NCBI GenBank assembly: GCA_020636955.1
Contig: JACJWY010000001.1
Coordinates: 62,001 to 126,000, forward strand
Length of the DNA: 64,000 nt
From: Thermoleophilales bacterium
Lineage (GTDB): Bacteria; Actinomycetota; Thermoleophilia; Solirubrobacterales; 70-9
Direction of reading: 5' to 3'
A model generated the notes under the pieces. That model saw only the letters and a list, made by a program, of their open reading frames with translations, was not told where the DNA came from and made no database searches. The translations under genes and the position numbers were made by a program. Shown here in pieces: positions 52,854 to 60,065 of this stretch. Each line of letters opens with the position of its first letter. Within the stretch, counting starts at the first letter, position 1.

Positions 52854-53420
52854 ATGGTTCTGAGCGACAAGACCCTGCGAGAGGAGATCGAGGCCGGCCG
52901 GATCGTCATCGATCCCTTCGAGGAGAAGCTGATCCAGCCTTCGAGCATCGACCTGCGGGTCGACCACAGTTACCGGGTCTTCAATAACTCCAGGTACCCG
53001 TTCATCGACGTCAAGCAGCCGATGGAGGATCTGACCGAACTGGTCAAGCCTGCGGACGAAGAGCCATTCATCCTGCACCCGGGCGAGTTCGTCCTCGGTC
53101 AGACCCTGGAGCGGGTAACGGTTCCCGATGACATGGTCGCCCGGCTGGAAGGCAAGAGCTCTCTGGGCCGGCTGGGGCTGTTGATCCACTCGACCGCGGG
53201 ATTCGTCGACGCCGGCTTCTCCGGCAATCTGACCCTCGAGCTTTCCAATGTGGCCAACCTGCCGATCACGATTTACAAGGGCATGCCGATCGGCCAGCTT
53301 TCGTTCATGCGCATGGACCGCGCCGTCGACGCTGCCTACGGCTCGACTGACAAGGGTTCGAAGTACCAGGGCCAGGCCGAACCCACCGCCTCCCGCTATT
53401 ACCTGAATTTCCGGGACTAG
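52854..53420 (+). CDS. dcd: dCTP deaminase
   Basis: 188 residues. MVLSDKTLREEIEAGRIVID at the N-terminus, SSIDLRVDHSYRVF near residue 31, LEGKSSLGRLGLLIHSTAGFVDAGFSG-type catalytic region near 110-130 and QLSFMRMD near 158 are Dcd signatures. The enzyme makes dUTP from dCTP for thymidylate supply. Many actinobacterial homologues are bifunctional, going on to dUMP; the ending TASRYYLNFRD is compatible, but I cannot decide from sequence. It follows the isoprenoid gene by 27 bp. Confidence 0.94.
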   Translation: MVLSDKTLREEIEAGRIVIDPFEEKLIQPSSIDLRVDHSYRVFNNSRYPFIDVKQPMEDLTELVKPADEEPFILHPGEFVLGQTLERVTVPDDMVARLEGKSSLGRLGLLIHSTAGFVDAGFSGNLTLELSNVANLPITIYKGMPIGQLSFMRMDRAVDAAYGSTDKGSKYQGQAEPTASRYYLNFRD

Positions 53421-53479
53421 TTCTTTCGGCCCCGGTTGATCCGGAGCCGAAAGCCAATCGTAGGTACGATTGGTAATCC

Positions 53480-53794
53480 ATGCTTCCCAATATCGGTCCA
53501 CTTGAAATTGCCGTTGTTCTGGTCATAGCCCTGATCGTGTTCGGGCCGAAGCGCCTGCCCGAACTGGGCAAGTCGCTGGGCAAAGGCATCAACGAGTTCC
53601 GTGACGGTCTCAGCAACATCGGAAATGACGATGACGACGACGATGCGGACGACCACGAACCCGCTGAACTCACCCCGCCACCCACCGACGAGCAGCACCC
53701 TCTCCCCGGTGAAGAGCCGGTCGTCACCGAGGTGACCGACAGCACCGAGGCCGAGCAGGCAAACGGGGAAGTGGTTCCCGAATCCCGCGACTGA
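53480..53794 (+). CDS. tatA: Twin-arginine translocase subunit TatA
   Basis: 104 residues. One N-terminal membrane helix (GPLEIAVVLVIALIVFGPKR) and an amphipathic helix with LPELGKSLGKGINEF are the TatA hallmarks. The rest is a very acidic, Pro-rich tail (a run of six Asp near residue 52). TatA forms the variable-size pore for folded proteins. A TACGAT -10 box (53465-53470) ends 9 bases before the ATG, so the transcript is nearly leaderless. It is 8 bp upstream of tatC. Confidence 0.93.
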   Translation: MLPNIGPLEIAVVLVIALIVFGPKRLPELGKSLGKGINEFRDGLSNIGNDDDDDDADDHEPAELTPPPTDEQHPLPGEEPVVTEVTDSTEAEQANGEVVPESRD

Positions 53795-53802
53795 GGTCGC
53801 CC

Positions 53803-54573
53803 ATGGGCAAACTCAAACCGGTCAGCCACGACGAGCAACTCAGCCTCGTCGATCACCTCGACGAGCTTCGCACCAGGCTCATCTATTCGGTTGTGTTCCT
53901 TGTCGTGGCCTTCGCGATCTGCTTCTGGCAGAGCAGCCATATTCTCGACATCGCGGCCGCGCCGCTGCCGGAGAAATATCAGGCGCTGATCGTCCTGGCC
54001 CCGACCGAGGCCTTCATGACTACCGTGACCGTCTGTGCCTACGCGGCGATCATCGTTTCCGCTCCGTTTCTGAGCTATCAGCTTTTCGCCTACATCCTGC
54101 CCGCTTTCTCCCCCCGCGAGCGCCACGCGATCCTCCCGCTGCTTATCACGATCCCGGTCCTCTTCGCGATCGGTTGTGTGTTCGCCTATTTCATCGTGCT
54201 CCCGGCGGCGATCAACTTCCTGCTCAGCTTCAACAGCGACCAGTTCGCGATCCAGCTGCGGGCCCGCGAGTACTACTCGTTCTTCTCGATGACCCTGCTC
54301 GCCGGCGGTGTCGTCTTCGAATTGCCGATCGTGATTCTGGCCCTGGTCCGGTTGCGGATCCTGAGCGTGGAGCAACTCCGCAAGAACCGCCGTTACGCCT
54401 ATCTGATCTGCGCGATCATCGCGGCTGCCCTGCCTGGGGTCGACCCGATCTCGATGCTGATTGAGACGGTGCCGCTGCTAGTTCTCTACGAGTTGAGTAT
54501 CTTGCTCGCTCGGGGAATCGGTGCGCCAAAGGAGAGCGCCGAATCCCAGATCCCTTCGATTCAGGAGAACTAG
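53803..54573 (+). CDS. tatC: Twin-arginine translocase subunit TatC
   Basis: 256 residues, six transmembrane helices. LVDHLDELRTRLIYSVVFLV at the N-terminus is the signal-peptide-binding region; APTEAFMTTVTVCAYAAII near 67, the FAYFIVLPAAINFLLSF segment near 127 and ALPGVDPISMLIETVPLLVLYE near 207 are conserved. TatC recognises twin-arginine signals, a likely client being the Rieske protein encoded in the same strand run. No tatB gene is adjacent. Confidence 0.95.
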   Translation: MGKLKPVSHDEQLSLVDHLDELRTRLIYSVVFLVVAFAICFWQSSHILDIAAAPLPEKYQALIVLAPTEAFMTTVTVCAYAAIIVSAPFLSYQLFAYILPAFSPRERHAILPLLITIPVLFAIGCVFAYFIVLPAAINFLLSFNSDQFAIQLRAREYYSFFSMTLLAGGVVFELPIVILALVRLRILSVEQLRKNRRYAYLICAIIAAALPGVDPISMLIETVPLLVLYELSILLARGIGAPKESAESQIPSIQEN

Positions 54574-54577
54574 CCAC

Positions 54578-55441
54578 GTGGCCGACGAACCCGAACACAG
54601 AATGCTCTTCGACCTTCGCGGTCGCAGGAAAAGGGTCATTCAGGTCATCTATGTGCTGCTCGCCATCCTGATGGGAGCCAGCCTGCTCCTGCTCGGCGGC
54701 AGCAGCACGCTTGGTCTCCAGAACCTTTTCGGCGGGGGCTCCTCGGTCAACAAGTCGGCCTCCGACGCCAACCTGGCCCGGGCCGACGAGCTTCAGACCA
54801 GGTTCAACCAGCAGCCGAACAACGCAAACGTCGCCAAGGAACTGATCCGGGCCCGCTTTTCTGCCGGCAACTCGCTTTACGCGGTTGATCCGGACACCCA
54901 GACCACCTCGATCACCGACGACGCGACCACCCAGCTCGAGATGGCGGCCGAAACCTGGACCAAGTACCTGAAGATCACCGACAACAACCCGGATCCCGCG
55001 GTTGCGCAGTTGATGGCACAGGTGCTGTTCACCCTTTCCCAGGGCTCCACCGTCGCCCAGTTCCAGAACAACATCAAGGACGCCGCCCAGGCCCAGGAGT
55101 TCGTCGCCGAAAGCGCGGTGAAGGAGCAGAAGAACGGTGGTGCCAGTGCGGCCACCCAGCTCACAACCCTGGCCATCTATCAGCTCTACTCGCAAGACTA
55201 TGAAGCGGCGCAGAAGACGCTCGACCGGGCGCTCGCTGCGACCGACGACAAGAACGAGAAGAAGCAGATCCAGCAAACTTACGACGCCTCCGAGAAGGAC
55301 GCGAAGCGGGTCGGCAAGCTGATCGACCAGGCGGTCAAGCAGGCTCGCAAGGATGGCGGCAAGTCCCTGGAGAATCCGCTCGGCAGCCTCGGTTCCGACA
55401 CCTCGATCACCGGCGCCTCCGGCGCGACCACAGGCGGCTGA
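54578..55441 (+). CDS. Membrane-anchored helical-repeat protein downstream of tatC
   Basis: 287 residues from the GTG at 54578, with CAGGAGAA 9 bases upstream. A cytoplasmic basic patch (RGRRKRVIQ) precedes one transmembrane helix (about 22-43). The outer part is helical with alternating Ala/Gln/Lys and TPR-like units such as LTTLAIYQLYSQDYEAAQKTLDRAL near residue 200. The Gly/Ser-rich end TSITGASGATTGG is flexible. It starts 4 bp after tatC, so it is co-transcribed. Function unknown; YfgM/BamD-like chaperone or scaffold roles are conceivable. Confidence 0.6.
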   Translation: MADEPEHRMLFDLRGRRKRVIQVIYVLLAILMGASLLLLGGSSTLGLQNLFGGGSSVNKSASDANLARADELQTRFNQQPNNANVAKELIRARFSAGNSLYAVDPDTQTTSITDDATTQLEMAAETWTKYLKITDNNPDPAVAQLMAQVLFTLSQGSTVAQFQNNIKDAAQAQEFVAESAVKEQKNGGASAATQLTTLAIYQLYSQDYEAAQKTLDRALAATDDKNEKKQIQQTYDASEKDAKRVGKLIDQAVKQARKDGGKSLENPLGSLGSDTSITGASGATTGG

Positions 55442-55461
55442 CCTTCCGGCAACTTCGGGAT

Positions 55462-55489
55462 CGGGCGGGCCACGGAAACGGCCCGCCCG
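55462..55489 (+). terminator. Strong hairpin terminator of the tat run
   Basis: CGGGCGGGCC (55462-55471), an 8-base loop and GGCCCGCCCG (55480-55489) form a perfect 10-bp stem followed by TTCTATACTTT. It lies 20 bases after the last stop codon, the best intrinsic terminator in the window. Confidence 0.8.
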
Positions 55490-55492
55490 TTC

Positions 55493-55527
55493 TATACTTT
55501 CCGTCCGGCTTTTCCATAGAAGCCGGA
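55493..55527 (+). promoter_or_regulatory. tRNA-Lys promoter -10 box and leader hairpin
   Basis: TATACT (55493-55498) lies 33 bases upstream of tRNA-Lys. Between them TCCGGCTT (55504-55511) and AAGCCGGA (55520-55527) form a perfect 8-bp hairpin, which would be in the 5' precursor of the tRNA. The hexamer also serves as part of the U-rich tail of the preceding terminator. Confidence 0.5.
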
Positions 55528-55531
55528 TCCC

Positions 55532-55604
55532 GGGCCGTTAGCTCAGCTGGTAGAGCAGGAGACTCTTAATCTCAAGGTCGAAGGTTCGATCCCTTCACGG
55601 CCCA
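55532..55604 (+). tRNA. tRNA-Lys (anticodon CTT)
   Basis: A 73-base cloverleaf. Acceptor GGGCCGT pairs with ACGGCCC, the anticodon loop CTCTTAA gives CTT, and the T arm holds GTTCGATC. The discriminator is A and CCA is not encoded. Confidence 0.97.
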
Positions 55605-55656
55605 CTCGGGAATTGGAATTTTGAGCCCACCGGGCCATCTAGAGTGGGGCGTCCTC

Positions 55657-57342
55657 ATGAAGCACCTTTCATCAGCCCGGGTCGTCGCAGTCATTTCGAC
55701 GTTGGTGATCTGCGTGGGTTGCCTGCTCGCGTTCATTGGTGGCAGCCAGAGCGGCGTAACCACGGACGAGCCAACGCAGCTCGACCGGACCCAGGTCTGG
55801 CTCGATCACGGGTGGTTCCTGCCTGGCGGGGAGTTGAGTGGTGGCCAGCCTGCCGGAGAGTCGAACTATGTTTATGGCCCTGCCGCTTCCGCCATTGGGC
55901 ATCTGGCGAACGTCGCGGCGGGCACGACCAGCTGGGGACTTACGTCGACTTCCGCGCGGGCCTGGAAAATCCGGCACTGGGTCACGGCACTTATGGCCCT
56001 GCTCGCCGCCCTTGCCGTCGGTCTCTCGGTTCGAACCCTGACCCGGAGCGTACCGGCTGCACTCTGGTCCGCGGCCGCGCTCCTCTGCATCCCGCTCTGG
56101 CTGGGAATGGGCTTCTTCAACATCAAGGATGTGCCTGTGGCCACCGGCTACACGCTCGTTACAACGGGCCTGGTCATAGGGGTCGCATCGGATCGGAGGC
56201 CGACGGCCGGAGCCGTGATTCTGGTCAGCGGGCTGGTCGGTTTCGGATCCTTCCTTGCCGTTGGGACCCGGATCGCAATGTGGGCTCCGGTGGCGGCGTC
56301 GATCGGTCTTTGTGTCCTGACCCTCGTCCTCAGGAGGCGTTGGACGAACGAGGGAGGCTGGCTTCGGCTCTCCTCGGTCCTTGTCGGCGCAGCCCTTTCC
56401 TTCCTGGCGCTGGCTCTGCTCTACCCTGAGGTATTCACCCATCCCTTCGCGGCGATGGTGGAATCCTTGCGCGATTCTTCGTCGTACCCATGGGAAGGTG
56501 TCACGCTGACGGCTGGATCCCTGCTCGGTGAGTATCCGCCCTGGTGGTACCTGCCGGCGTTGGTTCTGGCGTCGGTTCCGACTCTTTTCCTGGTGGCCGG
56601 GATCCTCGGAGCGGTTACCGCGATTACCGGTGCCAGGAGAAACCTCGGCTCGGGAATACGGCAGGTTCTGGTGGGTCCGACCCCGGGGATCGGGTTCGTT
56701 CTCCTGCAACTGATGCTGCTTCCTCTGCTGAGCATTGCCGCGGGTTCCAATATGTACACAGGGCTGCGCCAACATCTTTACGTACTGCCCGCGATTGTGA
56801 TCATGGCGGGTGTCGGAGCCAATTGGCTGCTCGGACAGATCCTTTGGCCGAGGTGGACGAGGTTTGCGATACCTGTCCTTTTGATCGTGGCGCTTGTGAT
56901 TCCCATGATCGGGCAGGTCCAGCTCTTCCCTTACAACTACACCTACGTCAGCGCAGTGGCATCGTTGAACGGCATAAACGGTCAGTGGGAGAGCGATTAC
57001 TGGGAATCGAGCCTGCGGGAGGCAATAGAAAAAGTTCCCGAGGGGGAGACCCCGGTCTGTGGGAGCCTGATTCCGAAAGACCAACCTGCCGACTCCCTCA
57101 CCTTGTATCGCACCTGCGACCCGTCAGTAATCGGTCCCTACCGGAAATCCCAGGGATCGTTTCCCACTGACCGTGATGGTCGCGGGACCTGGGTAATTGC
57201 GGCCCGGCGGGCGGGAAACAAGCCGCCCGACTACTGCCGGATCGAAGACGAGGTCACCCGGGAATTACGGTTCACGAGAGTTGTGATGGCCTATGTACTT
57301 AAGTGCGATTCCCGACGGGTGTCGGAGCTGACGATCGACTGA
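55657..57342 (+). CDS. GT-C type polytopic membrane glycosyltransferase
   Basis: 561 residues from the ATG at 55657; TAGAGT at 55640-55645 is a likely -10 box, 11 bases upstream. A TTG at 55621 would add 12 residues. About ten transmembrane helices; the first outer loop has VTTDEPTQLDRTQVW, with the Asp-Glu expected of GT-C (PMT/ArnT-like) enzymes using polyprenyl-phosphate sugars. A C-terminal outer domain of about 130 residues contains VCGSLIPKDQPADSL. By eye it has more A/T at third codon positions than its neighbours, and it follows a tRNA gene, so acquisition by transfer is possible. Its 3' end overlaps arsJ by 52 bp. Confidence 0.75.
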   Translation: MKHLSSARVVAVISTLVICVGCLLAFIGGSQSGVTTDEPTQLDRTQVWLDHGWFLPGGELSGGQPAGESNYVYGPAASAIGHLANVAAGTTSWGLTSTSARAWKIRHWVTALMALLAALAVGLSVRTLTRSVPAALWSAAALLCIPLWLGMGFFNIKDVPVATGYTLVTTGLVIGVASDRRPTAGAVILVSGLVGFGSFLAVGTRIAMWAPVAASIGLCVLTLVLRRRWTNEGGWLRLSSVLVGAALSFLALALLYPEVFTHPFAAMVESLRDSSSYPWEGVTLTAGSLLGEYPPWWYLPALVLASVPTLFLVAGILGAVTAITGARRNLGSGIRQVLVGPTPGIGFVLLQLMLLPLLSIAAGSNMYTGLRQHLYVLPAIVIMAGVGANWLLGQILWPRWTRFAIPVLLIVALVIPMIGQVQLFPYNYTYVSAVASLNGINGQWESDYWESSLREAIEKVPEGETPVCGSLIPKDQPADSLTLYRTCDPSVIGPYRKSQGSFPTDRDGRGTWVIAARRAGNKPPDYCRIEDEVTRELRFTRVVMAYVLKCDSRRVSELTID

Positions 57343-58577
57343 AGTCCCGACAAGCGTGGTGTTCCGGGCAGCCACAACGAGATCGTCGCGGCGATAAGGA
57401 CCAGCGCGACCGAGAACCAGAGGCAGCCTTCCAGTCCGAGCCACTGGTAGACCGCGCCGGAAAGGATGGTTCCAAGCAGCCGACCTCCCGCATTTGCCAT
57501 GTAGTAGAAGCCGACGTTTTTCGCGACAGTTTCGTCCTCGGCGTAGGCGAGCACCAGATAGGAATGGACCGCCGAGTTCAGGGCGAAGACGACCCCGAAG
57601 AGGATCAGCCCGGTCACCAGCACGAAGGTCGGATCCAGGTTCGCCGCCAGGGAAGCGGCGATCGCTGCCGGGAATGCTGCCAGGAGGAAGGCCAGCTTCG
57701 CGGCGGTGCGACCGGTGGGCGTCTCACCGGTTTCCCTGCTTCGCCGGGCGAACAGTCCCGGTGCGCTCGCCTGGACGGCTCCGTAGCCGATCACCCAGAT
57801 TGCCAGAAAGCCTCCGGCCGCCCAGAAACTCCAGTCGAGCACCGTCCGTAGATAAACCGGCAGGGCGACCACGAACCAGACGTCCCGGGAGGCGAAGAGG
57901 AAGAGTCGTGCCGCGGCGAGCAGGTTGATCTCGCGGGTATGGGAAAACATGTGGCGGAACTTCGCGCCCATGTCCGCATAGCCGAGGCTGCCCTCCATCA
58001 GGGATGAGGTGGTGATCAGGGCGGTCGCCACGATCCCCAGCAGCACCAGCATCGCGGACTGGAAGCCGATCACCGTCAAGAGCAGGCCGCCGAGGAAGAA
58101 GCCGACACCCTTCAGGGCGTTCTTGGAGCCGGTGAGAATCGCCACCCACTTGAAAAGGGACGATTCCGAGTCCTCCGGGACGACCAGCTTCACGGCGCTC
58201 TTCGAGCTCATCTTGGTCAGGTCCTTGGCGATCCCGGAGAGCGCCTGCGAGGTCATCACGTAAGGCACCACCAGCCACTGGTCCGGGGCGAAACCGAGCA
58301 TGCCCAGGGCCACGATCTGGATGGAAAGCCCGGAGAAGAGGGTCGCCTTCAGGCCCATGCGGGAGGCGATCCAGCCTCCGACAAGGTTGGTGAGGATCCC
58401 GAAGAACTCGTAGAACAGGAAAAGGGTGGCAACTTCGAGGGCGCTGTAGCCGAGCTGGTAGAAGAAGAAGAGGACCAGGATGCGGCTGGCCCCGTCGGCG
58501 AGCGTGTCCGCCCAGTAGGCGGCGGTGACCAGGACGTAGTTCCTGAGGTCACCTTCCTTTCTGGCCGCCCCCTGCAT
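57291..58577 (-). CDS. arsJ: Organoarsenical (1-arseno-3-phosphoglycerate) effux permease ArsJ
   Basis: 428 residues, an MFS-type membrane protein with about 11-12 helices. The N-terminus NYVLVTAAYWADTLADGASRILVL-like segment and LTKMSSKSAVKLVVPEDSES near residue 120 are typical of the ArsJ family. ArsJ exports 1-arseno-3-phosphoglycerate, which then breaks down to arsenate outside the cell. The paired GAPDH gene lies 3 bp upstream on the same strand, the diagnostic context. The 3' end overlaps the convergent membrane glycosyltransferase gene by 52 bp. Confidence 0.9.
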   Translation of the reverse strand: MQGAARKEGDLRNYVLVTAAYWADTLADGASRILVLFFFYQLGYSALEVATLFLFYEFFGILTNLVGGWIASRMGLKATLFSGLSIQIVALGMLGFAPDQWLVVPYVMTSQALSGIAKDLTKMSSKSAVKLVVPEDSESSLFKWVAILTGSKNALKGVGFFLGGLLLTVIGFQSAMLVLLGIVATALITTSSLMEGSLGYADMGAKFRHMFSHTREINLLAAARLFLFASRDVWFVVALPVYLRTVLDWSFWAAGGFLAIWVIGYGAVQASAPGLFARRSRETGETPTGRTAAKLAFLLAAFPAAIAASLAANLDPTFVLVTGLILFGVVFALNSAVHSYLVLAYAEDETVAKNVGFYYMANAGGRLLGTILSGAVYQWLGLEGCLWFSVALVLIAATISLWLPGTPRLSGLQSIVSSDTRRESHLST

Positions 58578-58580
58578 CCT

Positions 58581-59609
58581 CTAGACCTCCGACAGCAGTT
58601 TGCCGCCGATCATCTCCGTGATGTCGATCATCCGGTTCGCGTAGCCCCACTCGTTGTCATAGAAAGCGAGGATCTTGACCTGGGTTTCGTTGATCACCCG
58701 GGTCGAGGTCCCGTCGACGATCCCCGACCTCGGGTCGCCCCTGAAGTCGACCGAGACCAGTGGCCGAGATTCGAAACCGAGGATTCCCGCCAGGTCATCT
58801 TCGGAAGCGGCCGAGAGCAGTTCGTTCACCTCGCCGACGGTAGTCGCACGCTCGACCTCGAAACAGCAGTCGGTGATCGAGGAATTGAGCAGAGGAACCC
58901 GAACCGCCAGCCCGTCCAGCCGCCCCTGGAGATCCGGGAAGATCATTCCGATCGCGGTCGCCGATCCGGTGGAGGTGGGAATGAGCGAGGTCCCGGCCGC
59001 TCTGGCCCGGCGCGGGTCCCTGTGGTGAGCGTCGACCACGACCTGGGTGTTGGTCAGATCGTGAAGGGTGGTGATAGAGCCATGGTGGATCCCGATCTCC
59101 TCGTGGATGACCTTGACGATCGGAGCAAGGCAGTTGGTCGTGCATGAGGCGGCGGTCACGATCCGGTGCCGGTCCGGTTCGTAGTCGGTTTCATTCACCC
59201 CGAATACGATGTTCAGGGCCTGCTCCTTGACGGGAGCCGCAACCAGGACGCTGCTGACTTTCCGGTCGAAGTACGGGGCGAGTTGCCCGGGCTTGCGGAA
59301 CCCGCCGGTAGACTCGATCACCAGGTCGATATCGCGCTCTCCCCAGTCCACTGCGCCGGGCTCCGTTTCCGAGCTGTAGCCGATCTCCGATCCCGCGACC
59401 AGGACCGAGGAACCGGTCGACTCGATCTCGTCCTCCCGCCAGCGACCCTGCACCGAATCGAAGGCGAGCAGGTGGGCGGCCGATTCCGGTCCGCCGGCGA
59501 TCTCGTTGATATGGACAAATTCGATCTCCGGTGAATCCCAGCCGGCTCTCAGGGCCAGCCTTCCCATCCGTCCGAAACCGTTGATTCCGACTCTGAGCGG
59601 TCTTGTCAT
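58581..59609 (-). CDS. ArsJ-associated glyceraldehyde-3-phosphate dehydrogenase
   Basis: 342 residues from the ATG at 59609, with GGAGGAGGGG upstream; an upstream start adding 8 residues is unlikely. GINGFGRMGRLALRAG is the NAD site, VTAASCTTNCLAPIVKVIHE near residue 152 holds the catalytic Cys, and AFYDNEWGYANRM near 315 is conserved. In the known pathway this GAPDH uses arsenate in place of phosphate to make 1-arseno-3-phosphoglycerate for ArsJ. The context, divergent from arsR and upstream of arsJ, makes that role more likely than glycolysis. It shares an 86-bp regulatory gap with arsR. Confidence 0.92.
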   Translation of the reverse strand: MTRPLRVGINGFGRMGRLALRAGWDSPEIEFVHINEIAGGPESAAHLLAFDSVQGRWREDEIESTGSSVLVAGSEIGYSSETEPGAVDWGERDIDLVIESTGGFRKPGQLAPYFDRKVSSVLVAAPVKEQALNIVFGVNETDYEPDRHRIVTAASCTTNCLAPIVKVIHEEIGIHHGSITTLHDLTNTQVVVDAHHRDPRRARAAGTSLIPTSTGSATAIGMIFPDLQGRLDGLAVRVPLLNSSITDCCFEVERATTVGEVNELLSAASEDDLAGILGFESRPLVSVDFRGDPRSGIVDGTSTRVINETQVKILAFYDNEWGYANRMIDITEMIGGKLLSEV

Positions 59610-59658
59610 TTGCCCCTCCTCCACGCAGGTCAAGTTCTATCGACAGTCATCGTATCTA

Positions 59659-59688
59659 TTGACAAACATCAATTGAACTGTTTTGATG
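59659..59688 (+). promoter_or_regulatory. arsR promoter and likely ArsR operator
   Basis: TTGACA (59659-59664), a 17-base spacer and TTTGAT (59682-59687) make a good sigma-70-type promoter. The inverted repeat CATCAA (59667-59672) ... TTGATG (59683-59688) fills the spacer and -10, so a bound ArsR dimer would block transcription. The -10 ends 8 bases before the arsR ATG, so the message is leaderless or nearly so. The operator also lies upstream of the gapdh-arsJ unit and could control both. Confidence 0.75.
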
Positions 59689-59695
59689 GATTTCG

Positions 59696-60049
59696 ATGAG
59701 CGTTGATCTGACCCTCACTCCGAAGCAGAAAAGTCCCAACGGCGAACCCTGTTGCGAGCCGGTGGTCTACCCGGATGTCGAGCGGGCCGAGGCCGAGCGG
59801 ATGGCGGTGGTTGCCAAAGCGCTCGGTGACCCGATCCGGATTACCCTGGTGGACGTCCTGCGCAAGCACGCCGGCAAGGTCTGTGTCTGCGAACTGGTGC
59901 CCCTCTTCGACGTCAGCCAGTCAACCCTCTCGCACCATCTGAAGAAACTCCGGCAGGCCGGCATCGTCGATTCCGAACGGCAGGGACTATGGGCCTACTA
60001 TTACGTCAACCCGGAGGCGCTGGAAGAGTTGAGCGCGTGGTTGTCCTGA
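59696..60049 (+). CDS. arsR: ArsR-family arsenic-responsive repressor
   Basis: 117 residues, a winged-helix ArsR/SmtB protein. The recognition helix is DVSQSTLSHHLKKLRQAGI (residues about 75-93). Cysteines occur as an adjacent pair near the N-terminus (C19-C20 in GEPCCEP) and as C63 and C65 in KVCVCEL. The E. coli type has C-V-C-D-L-C; the third cysteine is absent here, and the N-terminal Cys pair recalls the Corynebacterium glutamicum ArsR site. It is divergent from gapdh-arsJ, and 16 bp upstream of a di-iron oxidase gene it probably also controls. Confidence 0.93.
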   Translation: MSVDLTLTPKQKSPNGEPCCEPVVYPDVERAEAERMAVVAKALGDPIRITLVDVLRKHAGKVCVCELVPLFDVSQSTLSHHLKKLRQAGIVDSERQGLWAYYYVNPEALEELSAWLS

Positions 60050-60065
60050 AACCGGGGTTACGCGA

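Noticed and set aside
51621..53501. 626-codon minus-strand frame opposite menG, the prenyl synthase and dcd
   Set aside because: It spans three well-supported genes on the other strand and has no family features; a GC-rich shadow.
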